NCBI GenBank assembly: GCA_017451645.1
Contig: JAFTNZ010000021.1
Coordinates: 124,001-188,000 of the forward strand
DNA: 64,000 nt
Source of the DNA: Bacteroidaceae bacterium
GTDB lineage: Bacteria > Bacteroidota > Bacteroidia > Bacteroidales > Bacteroidaceae
Reading direction: 5' to 3'
Program-made: the position numbers and the translations under genes
The notes under the pieces: generated by a model
Told to the model about the DNA's origin: nothing
What the model saw: only the letters and a program-made list of their open reading frames with translations
Databases searched by the model: none
Shown: positions 8,806 to 17,370 of the stretch, piece by piece
Numbering within the stretch: position 1 is the stretch's first letter
Layout: each line of letters begins with the position of its first letter

Positions 8806-10683
8806 ATGATTAAAAAGATGATTATAGGAGGAATTCTCCTCTTGGCCATTCAAGGACTTTGGGCACAGGATACTCTTTTTGTTTGTGATTTTGAGGGCGG
8901 TATCCCCGATTCTTTTTCTGTTTACGATCGAGATGGCAACGTTCCATCGCGTAGTATGAAGCGATATGGATTGGAACAAGGTGTGGCTTGGGCTGGATAT
9001 GCCGATGCCACGGTTGGCAATGTGGCTGTCAGCGGTTCGTGGTATCAGGAGGCGGCACAGTCGGACGATTGGCTTATAACTCCTGGTGTTATGGTGAGGG
9101 ATGCACGAGCCATCCTTTCTTGGAAGGCTTGTGCTACAGATGCAGAACATCCTGACGGATACAGCATCTATATATCCGATAAAGGTAATCGTCCTGAGGA
9201 TTTTGTCGGTGAACCTGTTTTTACCGTCAGTGCCGAGTCTGTGACGTGGCAGGATTATTACCTCCCGTTAGAGCAGTATGCCGGTAAAGAAATCTATGTA
9301 GCCTTTGTAAATAACAGTATCAATTGTAATCTGCTGATGTTGGATGACATCACTGTTTTTACCCGTAAACACACTTTCACCTTTACTAATCTTACTCCGG
9401 AAGCTGTTACTTCGGCTGGCGCTGTGGAAGTGACGGGTACTCTTGCTTCATCAGGTTTCCTTCCCGTAGAGGGGTACAAGTTGGAACTGACTCACGGTGG
9501 ATATACTTATATCATTGACCACACAGATGAATTGTTAGAACCGGATGAGACCGTCACCCTTACTTTTGACCAGGCAATCCCTGTAATGCTGAATACGACA
9601 GAAGACTATACCCTTGTTATCAGTAGTATGGGAGGAACTGATGTTGACACTATATACGGAAGTGTCACCTGTTTCGAACGTACTGTACTTATCGAAGAAG
9701 GGACGGGAACTTGGTGTATGTGGTGTCCGCGTGGACAATATGGATTACAGCAACTACATAAAAAACACTCCGGTGAATTCATTGACATAGCTGTGCATGT
9801 GAGCGATCCCATGATGGTGTATGATTATGCTATGGCTCTTTATGCTCCTTTTTTCTATGCCAACGGCTTGCCTTCTTGTGTGATGGATCGTAACTCTGCA
9901 CAGACAGGCGATCCCTACGTCGGTGTAGAAGAGATGCTCGATGAAGCCAAGAAGCAGGGAGCGATTGGCCGGTTTGTAGATTTGCAGGCTTCTGTTTATG
10001 AACAGGACTTTGGCCGTTTTGAAGTTTCAGGGTCTTACGAGTTCGGCAAAGCTGTTAACGAGGGTGAATATCGCCTCTCTTTTATCCTTGTCGAAGACAG
10101 TGTGACAGGATATGAACAGAGTAATGGTTATTCGGGCAGCAGTTCTGCTATGGGTGGACTCGATCTTTTGCCCGATCCTATTCCTGCCGGTGAATACTAC
10201 TTTGCCAATGTGGGTCGTGCGGTGTTCGACAGTGTGGTTGTAGATTTAGCCAATAAAGAACGACTGACAATTGAGGCACAACCTGAGCGGCATACACAAA
10301 CTGATTTTAATTACGAATTCAATTATCCGTCAAACATCAGTGATGTCAACAAAGTAAAACTCGTAGCTTTAATTGTTGATGAGCAGACAGGCCAGGTAGT
10401 AAATGCTGCAGAAACAAAATTGTCGTATTTTTCAGGCAGTTCAAGTATAAAAGGTGCAGAAACTTCTTCATCCATTCGTATGCGTACTACTTATGCCGGC
10501 ATAGAACTGACTGCAGTTTCTCCTATTTGCAACGTGGAAGTTTGGAGTGTTGAAGGGCAACTGCTCAGCCGCACTGCTCCTAACCTGCAAACTTATACAC
10601 TTCCAATTGCCGGCCATAATCATACGGTTATTGTAAAGGTGCAGACTACAACCGAGAATGCCACTTTCAAGACTCAATGGTGA
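8806..10683 (+). CDS. Secreted Omp28-related, thioredoxin-fold-like protein with anchor-J-like domain
   Basis: A 625-residue exported protein. A signal peptide ends near WAQD. Residues about 20-180 form a choice-of-anchor-J/cleaved-adhesin-like domain (QSDDWLITPGV; conserved W and D positions). Residues about 285-470 look like the Omp28 family, a thioredoxin-like fold; the segment EGTGTWCMWCPRG carries a CxxC pair (C-M-W-C) in the position of a redox motif. The C-terminal ~60 residues (VEVWSVEGQLLSRTAP ...) look like a variant type IX sorting tail. Activity is unproven; disulfide chemistry on the cell surface is an inference from the CxxC alone. It lies between two other secreted genes, with gaps of 28 and 43 bases, suggesting an operon. 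Confidence 0.75.
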   Translation: MIKKMIIGGILLLAIQGLWAQDTLFVCDFEGGIPDSFSVYDRDGNVPSRSMKRYGLEQGVAWAGYADATVGNVAVSGSWYQEAAQSDDWLITPGVMVRDARAILSWKACATDAEHPDGYSIYISDKGNRPEDFVGEPVFTVSAESVTWQDYYLPLEQYAGKEIYVAFVNNSINCNLLMLDDITVFTRKHTFTFTNLTPEAVTSAGAVEVTGTLASSGFLPVEGYKLELTHGGYTYIIDHTDELLEPDETVTLTFDQAIPVMLNTTEDYTLVISSMGGTDVDTIYGSVTCFERTVLIEEGTGTWCMWCPRGQYGLQQLHKKHSGEFIDIAVHVSDPMMVYDYAMALYAPFFYANGLPSCVMDRNSAQTGDPYVGVEEMLDEAKKQGAIGRFVDLQASVYEQDFGRFEVSGSYEFGKAVNEGEYRLSFILVEDSVTGYEQSNGYSGSSSAMGGLDLLPDPIPAGEYYFANVGRAVFDSVVVDLANKERLTIEAQPERHTQTDFNYEFNYPSNISDVNKVKLVALIVDEQTGQVVNAAETKLSYFSGSSSIKGAETSSSIRMRTTYAGIELTAVSPICNVEVWSVEGQLLSRTAPNLQTYTLPIAGHNHTVIVKVQTTTENATFKTQW

Positions 10684-10726
10684 AGGCTCTGAAATTCTTC
10701 AAGATAATTTAAAAAGATACTAAAAT

Positions 10727-12337
10727 ATGAAGAAACTATTAATTATGCTGTGCAGCCTGTTCGGATTTGCGAGTCTGAATGCACAGACTCAGTTGGCTGG
10801 TTCTGCTGCTGAGGCTCCCGTCATGTTGATGATAGGGGAAGAATATCTGTTCCCTACTGATTTTTCCATTGCAATCTTTGCTTATACGGCCGAGAAAGAC
10901 GGAGTGCTGACATTGGAAATGTCATCTCCCTTACGCATCTTCCGTACAGATGCTCAAGGTAATAGCTTTGATCCTCTTCCTCTTTTCGGTACAGATTGTA
11001 TGATAGGAGTGCAAGCTGGTGAAACTTACTATTTTCAGCACGCTACAACTTGGGGAAAAACAATCACGTTGAAGGTTGCCTTTGTTGAAGGAGCCCCTTA
11101 TCTTCCTATTGTATTGGAACAAGTAACGCCCGCTGATGGCAGTGTTTATCACACGACCACAAAAGAGGGTAGTGTCTCTTTTGAATTTAATGTAGCAGTC
11201 AATACTTCAAACCTTGTACCTGCACTTGTGCTGTCTGATGGTGAGCAAGTGTCATTGACGGATTACACCATAGCAGAGAATTATACCACCCAAGGAACTA
11301 TCTATACCCTACAGGTGGCCGCTACTTACAACTCCCTTCTTGCTGTCGGCAAACTCAAGCCTGGCGACACCTTCAGTATTGTGCTGACTAATGTGGCGGA
11401 TAAGGCTTATCCTGAAAATTGCTTTGCCGAAGGAATCTCTGTTTGTTACACAGCATCACCTGAAGCTGTCACTCTCACGGATGTGAATAAACAAGGAACT
11501 CTCAAATCTTATTATATGGAGGGAGATGAAGAGGGATTGGTTGTACTTACTTTTTCTGATGATGTTATGTGCTCTGCAGAGTCGGCGCTGTTGACTTACG
11601 GAGATCGTGAGGCCGGAACTTGGGTGGAGTTGCCTGTGCCTTATACGATACAGGGAAATACCATTGTTTGGAATATGCAGGGCATTCATATGAACAAGGC
11701 TCCTCTTGATGATGAGGGGCGCCGTATTGTTAATGTCAGTTTACGTGGTATTTGTGACACCTCGGGCAATTATATTGAAGGAAATACGAAAGGCAGTGCA
11801 GGAACAATTCATTTTTCCTATGCAGTAGAGACCATTGATGTAAATGTCTATTGTGACTTTATGCCGGCTATAGGTAGCAATATTGATGCTGTGGAAGAGA
11901 TAGAAATATGGATAGCCGAAGGAGTGTATGTAGCTTTTGATAGCGTAAAAATCTCTTTTATTAAGGATGGGGAAACTGTAGAATTGTTGCTTCCGAAGGA
12001 TTCATTGCGCATAGAGGCTGATCCGTATAATGCAAAGGATTTGTTGGTTTACGTTCCTCTTTCAGGATGCGTATCGGATGCAGGCGAAATAACAGTAGAG
12101 CTGACGGGTGTGATGACTGCAAGTGGTAGTGTCCCGGTGATTCGTGGTACATTCGTTTCTTCAGGGAAGGGCTCTTCTGCGGTTCTTCGGCACAATGTGT
12201 CGGCATTTGAAAAGCCTTTGGAAGTGTATGATTTGCAAGGGCGGCTGTTGCGTATTCTTTCTATTGGTGAAGGAGTGGAGGTTCTGCCTTCAGGTATTTA
12301 CCTTATCGACGGTAAAAGAATAATTGTTCATCAATGA
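10727..12337 (+). CDS. Secreted protein of unknown function with a T9SS-like tail
   Basis: A 536-residue exported protein not recognised as a named family. A signal peptide (MKKLLIMLCSLFGFASLNAQ) is followed by beta-rich sequence with repeated Ig-like/bacterial-adhesin-like segments (for example VTPADGSVYHTTTKEGSVSFEF, resembling the PADG-type Big modules that open many Bacteroidetes surface repeats). The C-terminus (LEVYDLQGRLLRI ... GIYLIDGKRIIVHQ) matches the pattern of type IX sorting tails. It is the third member of a co-directional secreted trio and ends at a bidirectional terminator. Confidence 0.65.
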   Translation: MKKLLIMLCSLFGFASLNAQTQLAGSAAEAPVMLMIGEEYLFPTDFSIAIFAYTAEKDGVLTLEMSSPLRIFRTDAQGNSFDPLPLFGTDCMIGVQAGETYYFQHATTWGKTITLKVAFVEGAPYLPIVLEQVTPADGSVYHTTTKEGSVSFEFNVAVNTSNLVPALVLSDGEQVSLTDYTIAENYTTQGTIYTLQVAATYNSLLAVGKLKPGDTFSIVLTNVADKAYPENCFAEGISVCYTASPEAVTLTDVNKQGTLKSYYMEGDEEGLVVLTFSDDVMCSAESALLTYGDREAGTWVELPVPYTIQGNTIVWNMQGIHMNKAPLDDEGRRIVNVSLRGICDTSGNYIEGNTKGSAGTIHFSYAVETIDVNVYCDFMPAIGSNIDAVEEIEIWIAEGVYVAFDSVKISFIKDGETVELLLPKDSLRIEADPYNAKDLLVYVPLSGCVSDAGEITVELTGVMTASGSVPVIRGTFVSSGKGSSAVLRHNVSAFEKPLEVYDLQGRLLRILSIGEGVEVLPSGIYLIDGKRIIVHQ

Positions 12338-12350
12338 GCCGTATTGTTGA

Positions 12351-12387
12351 AAATAAGGGTCAGTCCGATTGGGACTGACCCTTATTT
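12351..12387. terminator. Bidirectional terminator between convergent genes
   Basis: A 15-bp perfect stem (AATAAGGGTCAGTCC with its complement) around the loop GATTG, bounded by A and T tracts. It serves the secreted cluster on the plus strand and the glycosidase on the minus strand. Confidence 0.88.
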
Positions 12388-12432
12388 CCAATTTTTAGAA
12401 ATTCGGACGATACCGATTCTGAACGTCCTGTC

Positions 12433-15126
12433 TTATTTCTTTAGTTGTTTTTCTATTGTAACCTTTCCATTTGCATGGGTATGCTTGACAATGGTTATTC
12501 CTTTGACCGGGGCAGTGAGTTGTACGCCCGAAGTTGAGTAATATTCGGTGTTCACTATAGGTGCATCGTCTTCTGTTTGAATTTCCATGTGATCAGCTTC
12601 CAGATCTTGAGTGACATCAACAATCTCTTCAGGTGTGAGAGCATAGTTGTAGATACGGAAGTCATCAACAAATGCTTTCAATAAAGGGTCTGCATTGAAT
12701 TGGCTACGTCCGATATAGTTAAGTGTGGGGTGTATGTCATCGGGGCGTATGTTCATGGAAGTTGACCTTGCAGCCTCTTCTCCGTTGATATATAATATTA
12801 CAGCTTCGTTACTTATTGTGATGGCTACATGAGTCCATGTCGATTGCTTTATCGGGTTGGTAGCCAATATTTCTTCTTCACCTCCATTTTTCATCACGAA
12901 GCGCATTTCACTTCCATGGGTTGGTGTAAGGAACATGTATTGTTGGGTTCCATTTCCGAAGTCGAATATGCGTTGCCAACTTGTGGTTGCACGCATCCTT
13001 ACCCATGTGCAGATTGTCATTTCGTGCATATTTGCTATGGCATATGGCAGTTTCAGATAGTTGTCCGTTCCATTGAACATGAGTGATTTTGTTCCAGATT
13101 TGCAAACGGGGGTATATACGGCTGTGCCGTAGATTGTAGCATCCATTCTGTTGATAGTTGCATCGGCCAGTGTGTCGTCCATTTGTAATTGGCATACCAA
13201 TGCTTTTTCACTGATGGTTTGTGCCTCTGCTGTGTTGGAACTTTGTGAACGGTTACCGATTTTGTCGGTGGCCTTTATCTTATAGATGTATTTTATACCT
13301 TGACGTACGTCGTTGTCGAGGAAACCGTCTGTATTTACTTCACGGGCAATGGTGTTATAGAGAGTATCTTCTCCTTCCATTGGCAGTTCGGCTCTGAAGA
13401 TATCATAGCCTTTCAAGTCTGTTTCAGAACCCAATGTCCAGTTCAGAAGAATTGAAGCGGTCTGTGCTGTGGCCGTCAGATTCTCCGGTGCGGCTGGTGG
13501 TGTAGTCTCACTTTTGAGTCCGGCAGGTACAAAACGCCATTTTTGTTTGTCGCTTCCATTGATTCTTCCCTGAGTGACAACGGCATTTTCTCCCGCTCCA
13601 GTCACTTGCAGACACAGATTGCTGTGGCGGCTGATTATGTAGAAATAACCTTCTCCCGCATATTTCAGATACCATTGCTGCTGTGCTCCTAAGTTCTGTC
13701 GGTAGGCTATGATGTTCCCCCCTTCGTTGAGCGAATAATTAAGGACATCGAGGTTGTAACTGTTGTTGCCAAGTGATGTGATGGTATAGTAGCTGAAATC
13801 TCCTCCAATACGATTGCTGACAGGCATCACTTTCCATTGTTGGTAAGTCGCTTTCTGCACATGTTTTTTCTGCACAATGTTGGAACCTTCCGCAGTGTTG
13901 GCCAATGGTAGAGAAATGACTCTCTCCCCTGTTGCGGCACTTTGTATTACATAATTTCCGTTGATGTAAGGAGGAACATCTTCTCCCCAAGTGATGTCGG
14001 CCACATATTCGGCATTTGTTTGTCCTGTCTGATAACCTGTTCCTCCGGGCATATCCACGGTATATTCTCTAACGGGACCGTATCCATCAAAGTAGACATT
14101 GCGGTCAGTAGAGAGGAAACGGTAGGTAGAGTTGCCGGCTTGACGTTCTGATGAACCGATGAATGCTTGTACTGTCTGTTCCTTATTATTGCGATAAACG
14201 GCAGCTGCCGTCCAGTGTGCTCTGTCTTCGGTATACGCCAATCGGTCACCGTTGTTACTTGCTCGGCAGAATTCTCCACGTGCTCTGGCATCGAATCCCC
14301 ACCATATGCCAGTCTGCATTCCGTATTCCACTCCTACCATAGCTTCCATCACATTGTGCAATTCGTCTGCTGTGGCATGTTTCCCATCGGCTCTTACTGT
14401 GGTGAAAAAGTTGGCATATGTATCAAATTCTCCGGCCAGTTGGTGGGTATTCCCCTCATCAAGATATTCTTTTAACGCATTGTACCATGGTAATGCCTGG
14501 TCACAATTTAAAGTGTTTCCTCCGCAGATACGTATGTTGTCGAAGAGAGGGTTCTGTTTCAATAAGCGTGCTATATTATAGAAATCGCTGATGTTTCCTT
14601 CTCCCCAAGGTGTATAGTCCGGTTCGTTGAATGGTGCTACGGACACCACGTTGAATCCCTTTTTCTGACAATATATGACAGAGGCTTCTATCATTTTCAC
14701 CCACTCCTCCGGTTTCCCGTAATAGTTGTCCTTGTTCATCACTTCGTGGTCACAGTTGAGTGCAATATCCTTCACTCCGCTCAGTGCAACGATACGCAGG
14801 CGGTTGTCCAATGCTTGCTGTTGTGCCTTGGAAAGTTCTCCATTCACAATGAGGTCACTTGGTTGGAATGAAGCACGTGCCGTTCCCAAATTCTCAGTCC
14901 CGATGAAAGCGATACCCCGTTTCATGTTGTCTTCTGATGGCCATGCAGTGTCCATTCCCCAAATTACGGGAAACTGTTTTCCTTCAGCCTCCACACTGAA
15001 GGGAACAGCGTTCATTTCTTGCTTGATTTCGGCTGTTATCAGACTACTTGCAGTCTGCACTTGCGCTTGTACTGCCACAGTTGTTGCTGCCAGTACTGCT
15101 AATGTAAGTTTACAGTTCTTTTTCAT
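12433..15126 (-). CDS. Secreted clan GH-A-like glycoside hydrolase (GH30-like) with ricin-type, FN3 and LamG domains
   Basis: An 897-residue exported enzyme. A signal peptide (residues 1-22) is followed by a (beta/alpha)8-like domain with VAPFNEPDY at E168 and AGEFDTY at E233, plausible acid/base and nucleophile positions for a retaining GH-A enzyme; a beta-sandwich follows, as in GH30. Residues about 400-530 form a ricin-type (CBM13-like) QxW repeat, 545-640 a fibronectin type III module, and 660-830 a LamG/concanavalin-like domain (YLKLPYAIANMHEMTICTWV). A sorting-tail-like sequence ends the protein. The family number is an inference. Start at ATG 15126; an ATG nine bases upstream is possible. 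It is the last gene of the operon with the BadF kinase and uxuA, which suggests release of a uronic-acid-containing sugar. Confidence 0.7.
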   Translation of the reverse strand: MKKNCKLTLAVLAATTVAVQAQVQTASSLITAEIKQEMNAVPFSVEAEGKQFPVIWGMDTAWPSEDNMKRGIAFIGTENLGTARASFQPSDLIVNGELSKAQQQALDNRLRIVALSGVKDIALNCDHEVMNKDNYYGKPEEWVKMIEASVIYCQKKGFNVVSVAPFNEPDYTPWGEGNISDFYNIARLLKQNPLFDNIRICGGNTLNCDQALPWYNALKEYLDEGNTHQLAGEFDTYANFFTTVRADGKHATADELHNVMEAMVGVEYGMQTGIWWGFDARARGEFCRASNNGDRLAYTEDRAHWTAAAVYRNNKEQTVQAFIGSSERQAGNSTYRFLSTDRNVYFDGYGPVREYTVDMPGGTGYQTGQTNAEYVADITWGEDVPPYINGNYVIQSAATGERVISLPLANTAEGSNIVQKKHVQKATYQQWKVMPVSNRIGGDFSYYTITSLGNNSYNLDVLNYSLNEGGNIIAYRQNLGAQQQWYLKYAGEGYFYIISRHSNLCLQVTGAGENAVVTQGRINGSDKQKWRFVPAGLKSETTPPAAPENLTATAQTASILLNWTLGSETDLKGYDIFRAELPMEGEDTLYNTIAREVNTDGFLDNDVRQGIKYIYKIKATDKIGNRSQSSNTAEAQTISEKALVCQLQMDDTLADATINRMDATIYGTAVYTPVCKSGTKSLMFNGTDNYLKLPYAIANMHEMTICTWVRMRATTSWQRIFDFGNGTQQYMFLTPTHGSEMRFVMKNGGEEEILATNPIKQSTWTHVAITISNEAVILYINGEEAARSTSMNIRPDDIHPTLNYIGRSQFNADPLLKAFVDDFRIYNYALTPEEIVDVTQDLEADHMEIQTEDDAPIVNTEYYSTSGVQLTAPVKGITIVKHTHANGKVTIEKQLKK

Positions 15127-15155
15127 GATATACAAGTGATTTTTTCTTTTATACT

Positions 15156-15992
15156 CTACGTCGTCAATAATGTTTCTAAAGGTCTTCGCAGTATTCGTCC
15201 TGTGATGAGCCCGAGCGAAGTTGTCACCTTTGCCAATTCCTCTTTGAATACATATGCTACGGAGCCTACCATGTGCACCGGCAATGTAGTGTCATACGCT
15301 CGGATTACATTCTTTTGGAAGAATTTCTCGAACTCCTCTGCCAATAATTCCTGTATGGAAGGTTCTTCGCGGTATTTGCTCAAGAATGGTACGAATCCGG
15401 CCATATACCGTGCGGCCTGTGGTTGACTGTATATGCTATCAAGAACCTTAGATAAACTGATGTCGTATTCTTCTACAAATGCTTTACATAAGTGTTTGGG
15501 TAGCAGATTTTTCAAGACGTGGTTAAGCAGTGTGCACCCTAAAGTGGCTCCGCTTCCCTCGTCTCCAAGGATATAGCCCAATGAGGGAGTAGAAGTTACA
15601 ATCTCCTGTCCGTCAAATTGGCAAGAGTTTGAGCCTGTGCCCAATATACAACAGATTCCTGCCTCTCCTTGACATACAGCCTTGGCAGCCCCTTTCAAGT
15701 CACTTTCCACCTGAATGCGGCATCCGGCAGGTAGCAGGCTTTCCAATACCCTGCGTACGATTTCCTGTCTGTTCGGCAACGCACATCCTGCGCCGTAAAA
15801 TTCCACATCACATACAGTCTTTCCCCCGTTTGGCATAGACTCTACCATTGGTTGAAGGATGTCGAGCATCTGCTTCTTGTTCAGATGAAATGGATTCAGT
15901 CCTTCTGTTTCAGCGTGCCAATGTACAGCTTTGTCTTTCCCCGTCAGGACCCATTCAGTTTTTGTAGAGCCGCTGTCTGCTGTCAGTTTCAT
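15156..15992 (-). CDS. BadF/BadG/BcrA/BcrD-family ATPase, probable N-acetylglucosamine-type sugar kinase
   Basis: A 278-residue ASKHA-fold protein. The phosphate-1 motif LTADSGSTKTEW is at the N-terminus, a second glycine-rich motif (CCILGTGSNSCQFDG) is in the middle, and GYILGDEGSGATLG matches the acidic/adenosine region of N-acetylglucosamine kinase-like members of this family. The substrate is not readable from the sequence. Its start overlaps the end of uxuA by four bases (ATGA), so the two are translationally coupled, and the glycosidase follows after 29 bases. The context argues for phosphorylation of a sugar released by that enzyme, not for the benzoyl-CoA reductase role of the family name. 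Confidence 0.75.
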   Translation of the reverse strand: MKLTADSGSTKTEWVLTGKDKAVHWHAETEGLNPFHLNKKQMLDILQPMVESMPNGGKTVCDVEFYGAGCALPNRQEIVRRVLESLLPAGCRIQVESDLKGAAKAVCQGEAGICCILGTGSNSCQFDGQEIVTSTPSLGYILGDEGSGATLGCTLLNHVLKNLLPKHLCKAFVEEYDISLSKVLDSIYSQPQAARYMAGFVPFLSKYREEPSIQELLAEEFEKFFQKNVIRAYDTTLPVHMVGSVAYVFKEELAKVTTSLGLITGRILRRPLETLLTT

Positions 15993-17170
15993 AATTTCTT
16001 TTCCATTTGAGCCTTTATGGCAGCCATTACTCCTTCTATTTGTCCGAGGGCGAACATTCTTCCGAAAAATGAGTATCCGGGATTGTATCCTCTCTCTTCA
16101 TCTCCTAACATGGTTGGTCCGTGATCCACCCGCATGGGTAGGCTTGGATTTTCTTTTTCGAAGATGCTTGTCAGCTCTACGATATTTGCTCGTCCGGCCA
16201 AGTGGCTTGCTTCCTGAAAACTGCTGCCATCGGTGGCTACTTCTGTGCTACGCAGGTGCACAAAGTGAGTCCTTCGGGCAAAGGCTTGCGCCAATGCAGG
16301 TACATCGTTCTGTAAGCCTGCGCTCAGCGAACCTGCGCAGAAAGTCAGTCCGTTGTGCGGATTATCCACCGTTTCGAGCATCCATTGTATATCTTCTCCC
16401 GATGTGACGATGCGTGGCAGTCCGAGTATCTGCATGGGCGGGTCATCGGGGTGTATGCACATATTGATGTCGTATTCATCGCATATGGGCATGATGGCTT
16501 CGATGAAATAGCGCCAATTCTCCCGTAACTTCTCTCTGTTGATACCCTTATACAAATCCAACAGATGGCGGAATATGGTCACAGGTTCGCAATCGTTTCC
16601 GCTGATGTTTCCGTTGACAAATCCTTGTGTCTTTACGATGATGTTTTCTATCAATTTCAGGTCATCCTCATCGGTCATTTGTGCAGCCATCTGCTTTACA
16701 GCGCACATTTCCTCTTTTGTATAGTCTTTCTCCGCACCATCCCTTTTCAGAATGCAGCAGTCAAAGTATGCGAAGGTCTTGCGGTCGAAGTACAGTGAGG
16801 TGGTCCCGTTAGGGCATGGATGAGCCAGGTCAGTACGTACCCAGTCGATTACGGGCATGAAGTTGTAGCAGACGGTCTTTACACCGCATTGCCCCAAGTT
16901 CTTCAGGCTTTCTTTATAGTTCTCTATCAGTTTGTCCCTTTCGGCTCCTGCATATTTGATAGCTTCACTTACGGGCAAGCTTTCCACCACCGACCATTGC
17001 AGTCCGTGCTGTTCGATGTATTTTTTTAGACTCAAGATGGCTTCTTGGGTCCATATTTCCCCGTTGGGAACGTCATGAAGCGCAGTCACAATCCCTTCCA
17101 CTCCTATCTGCTTGAGCATAGACAGTGTGATTGGATCTTTTTTTCCAAACCATCTCCATGTTTTTTTCAT
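15989..17170 (-). CDS. uxuA: Mannonate dehydratase
   Basis: Dehydrates D-mannonate to 2-keto-3-deoxygluconate in the glucuronate branch of hexuronate catabolism. The 393-residue product has the xylose-isomerase-like TIM barrel of UxuA: MKKTWRWFGKKDPITLSMLKQ start, VKTVCYNFMPVIDWVRTDL, NMCIHPDDPP and HFVHLRS, which include the conserved His, Cys and Asp metal ligands. Length matches the E. coli enzyme (394). First gene of a three-gene minus-strand operon with a sugar kinase and a secreted glycosidase, and divergent from a propeller/AraC regulator 200 bases away. Confidence 0.93.
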   Translation of the reverse strand: MKKTWRWFGKKDPITLSMLKQIGVEGIVTALHDVPNGEIWTQEAILSLKKYIEQHGLQWSVVESLPVSEAIKYAGAERDKLIENYKESLKNLGQCGVKTVCYNFMPVIDWVRTDLAHPCPNGTTSLYFDRKTFAYFDCCILKRDGAEKDYTKEEMCAVKQMAAQMTDEDDLKLIENIIVKTQGFVNGNISGNDCEPVTIFRHLLDLYKGINREKLRENWRYFIEAIMPICDEYDINMCIHPDDPPMQILGLPRIVTSGEDIQWMLETVDNPHNGLTFCAGSLSAGLQNDVPALAQAFARRTHFVHLRSTEVATDGSSFQEASHLAGRANIVELTSIFEKENPSLPMRVDHGPTMLGDEERGYNPGYSFFGRMFALGQIEGVMAAIKAQMEKKL

Positions 17171-17212
17171 ACTGTGTTATATTTTTCTGTGAATGTTTGT
17201 ATGGTTATTTTG

Positions 17213-17220
17213 CAAAGGTA
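17213..17220 (-). promoter_or_regulatory. -7 box (TACCTTTG) for the uxuA operon
   Basis: A TACCTTTG box on the minus strand 43 bases upstream of the uxuA start. No TTTG is seen at a 20-base spacing, so activation by a regulator could be needed; that is inference. Confidence 0.6.
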
Positions 17221-17311
17221 AAGATTTATATTGATAAAGAAAGGAATTTGCTCTGTTTTTTTAGGATAACATTGCTTTCCTGAGTGAATTCTTGATAAAA
17301 CTGTTGAAAAC

Positions 17312-17343
17312 TTTGCATATTTATCTTTTTTTCTTTTCCTTTG
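17312..17343 (+). promoter_or_regulatory. Promoter of the propeller/AraC regulator gene
   Basis: TTTG at 17312-17315, a 20-base spacer and TTCCTTTG at 17336-17343, a one-mismatch TAnnTTTG box. The regulator ATG follows at 17371. The intergenic space of 200 bases is shared with the divergent uxuA operon. Confidence 0.6.
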
Positions 17344-17370
17344 TACCTCCAAATTGAATTACAGACAGTC

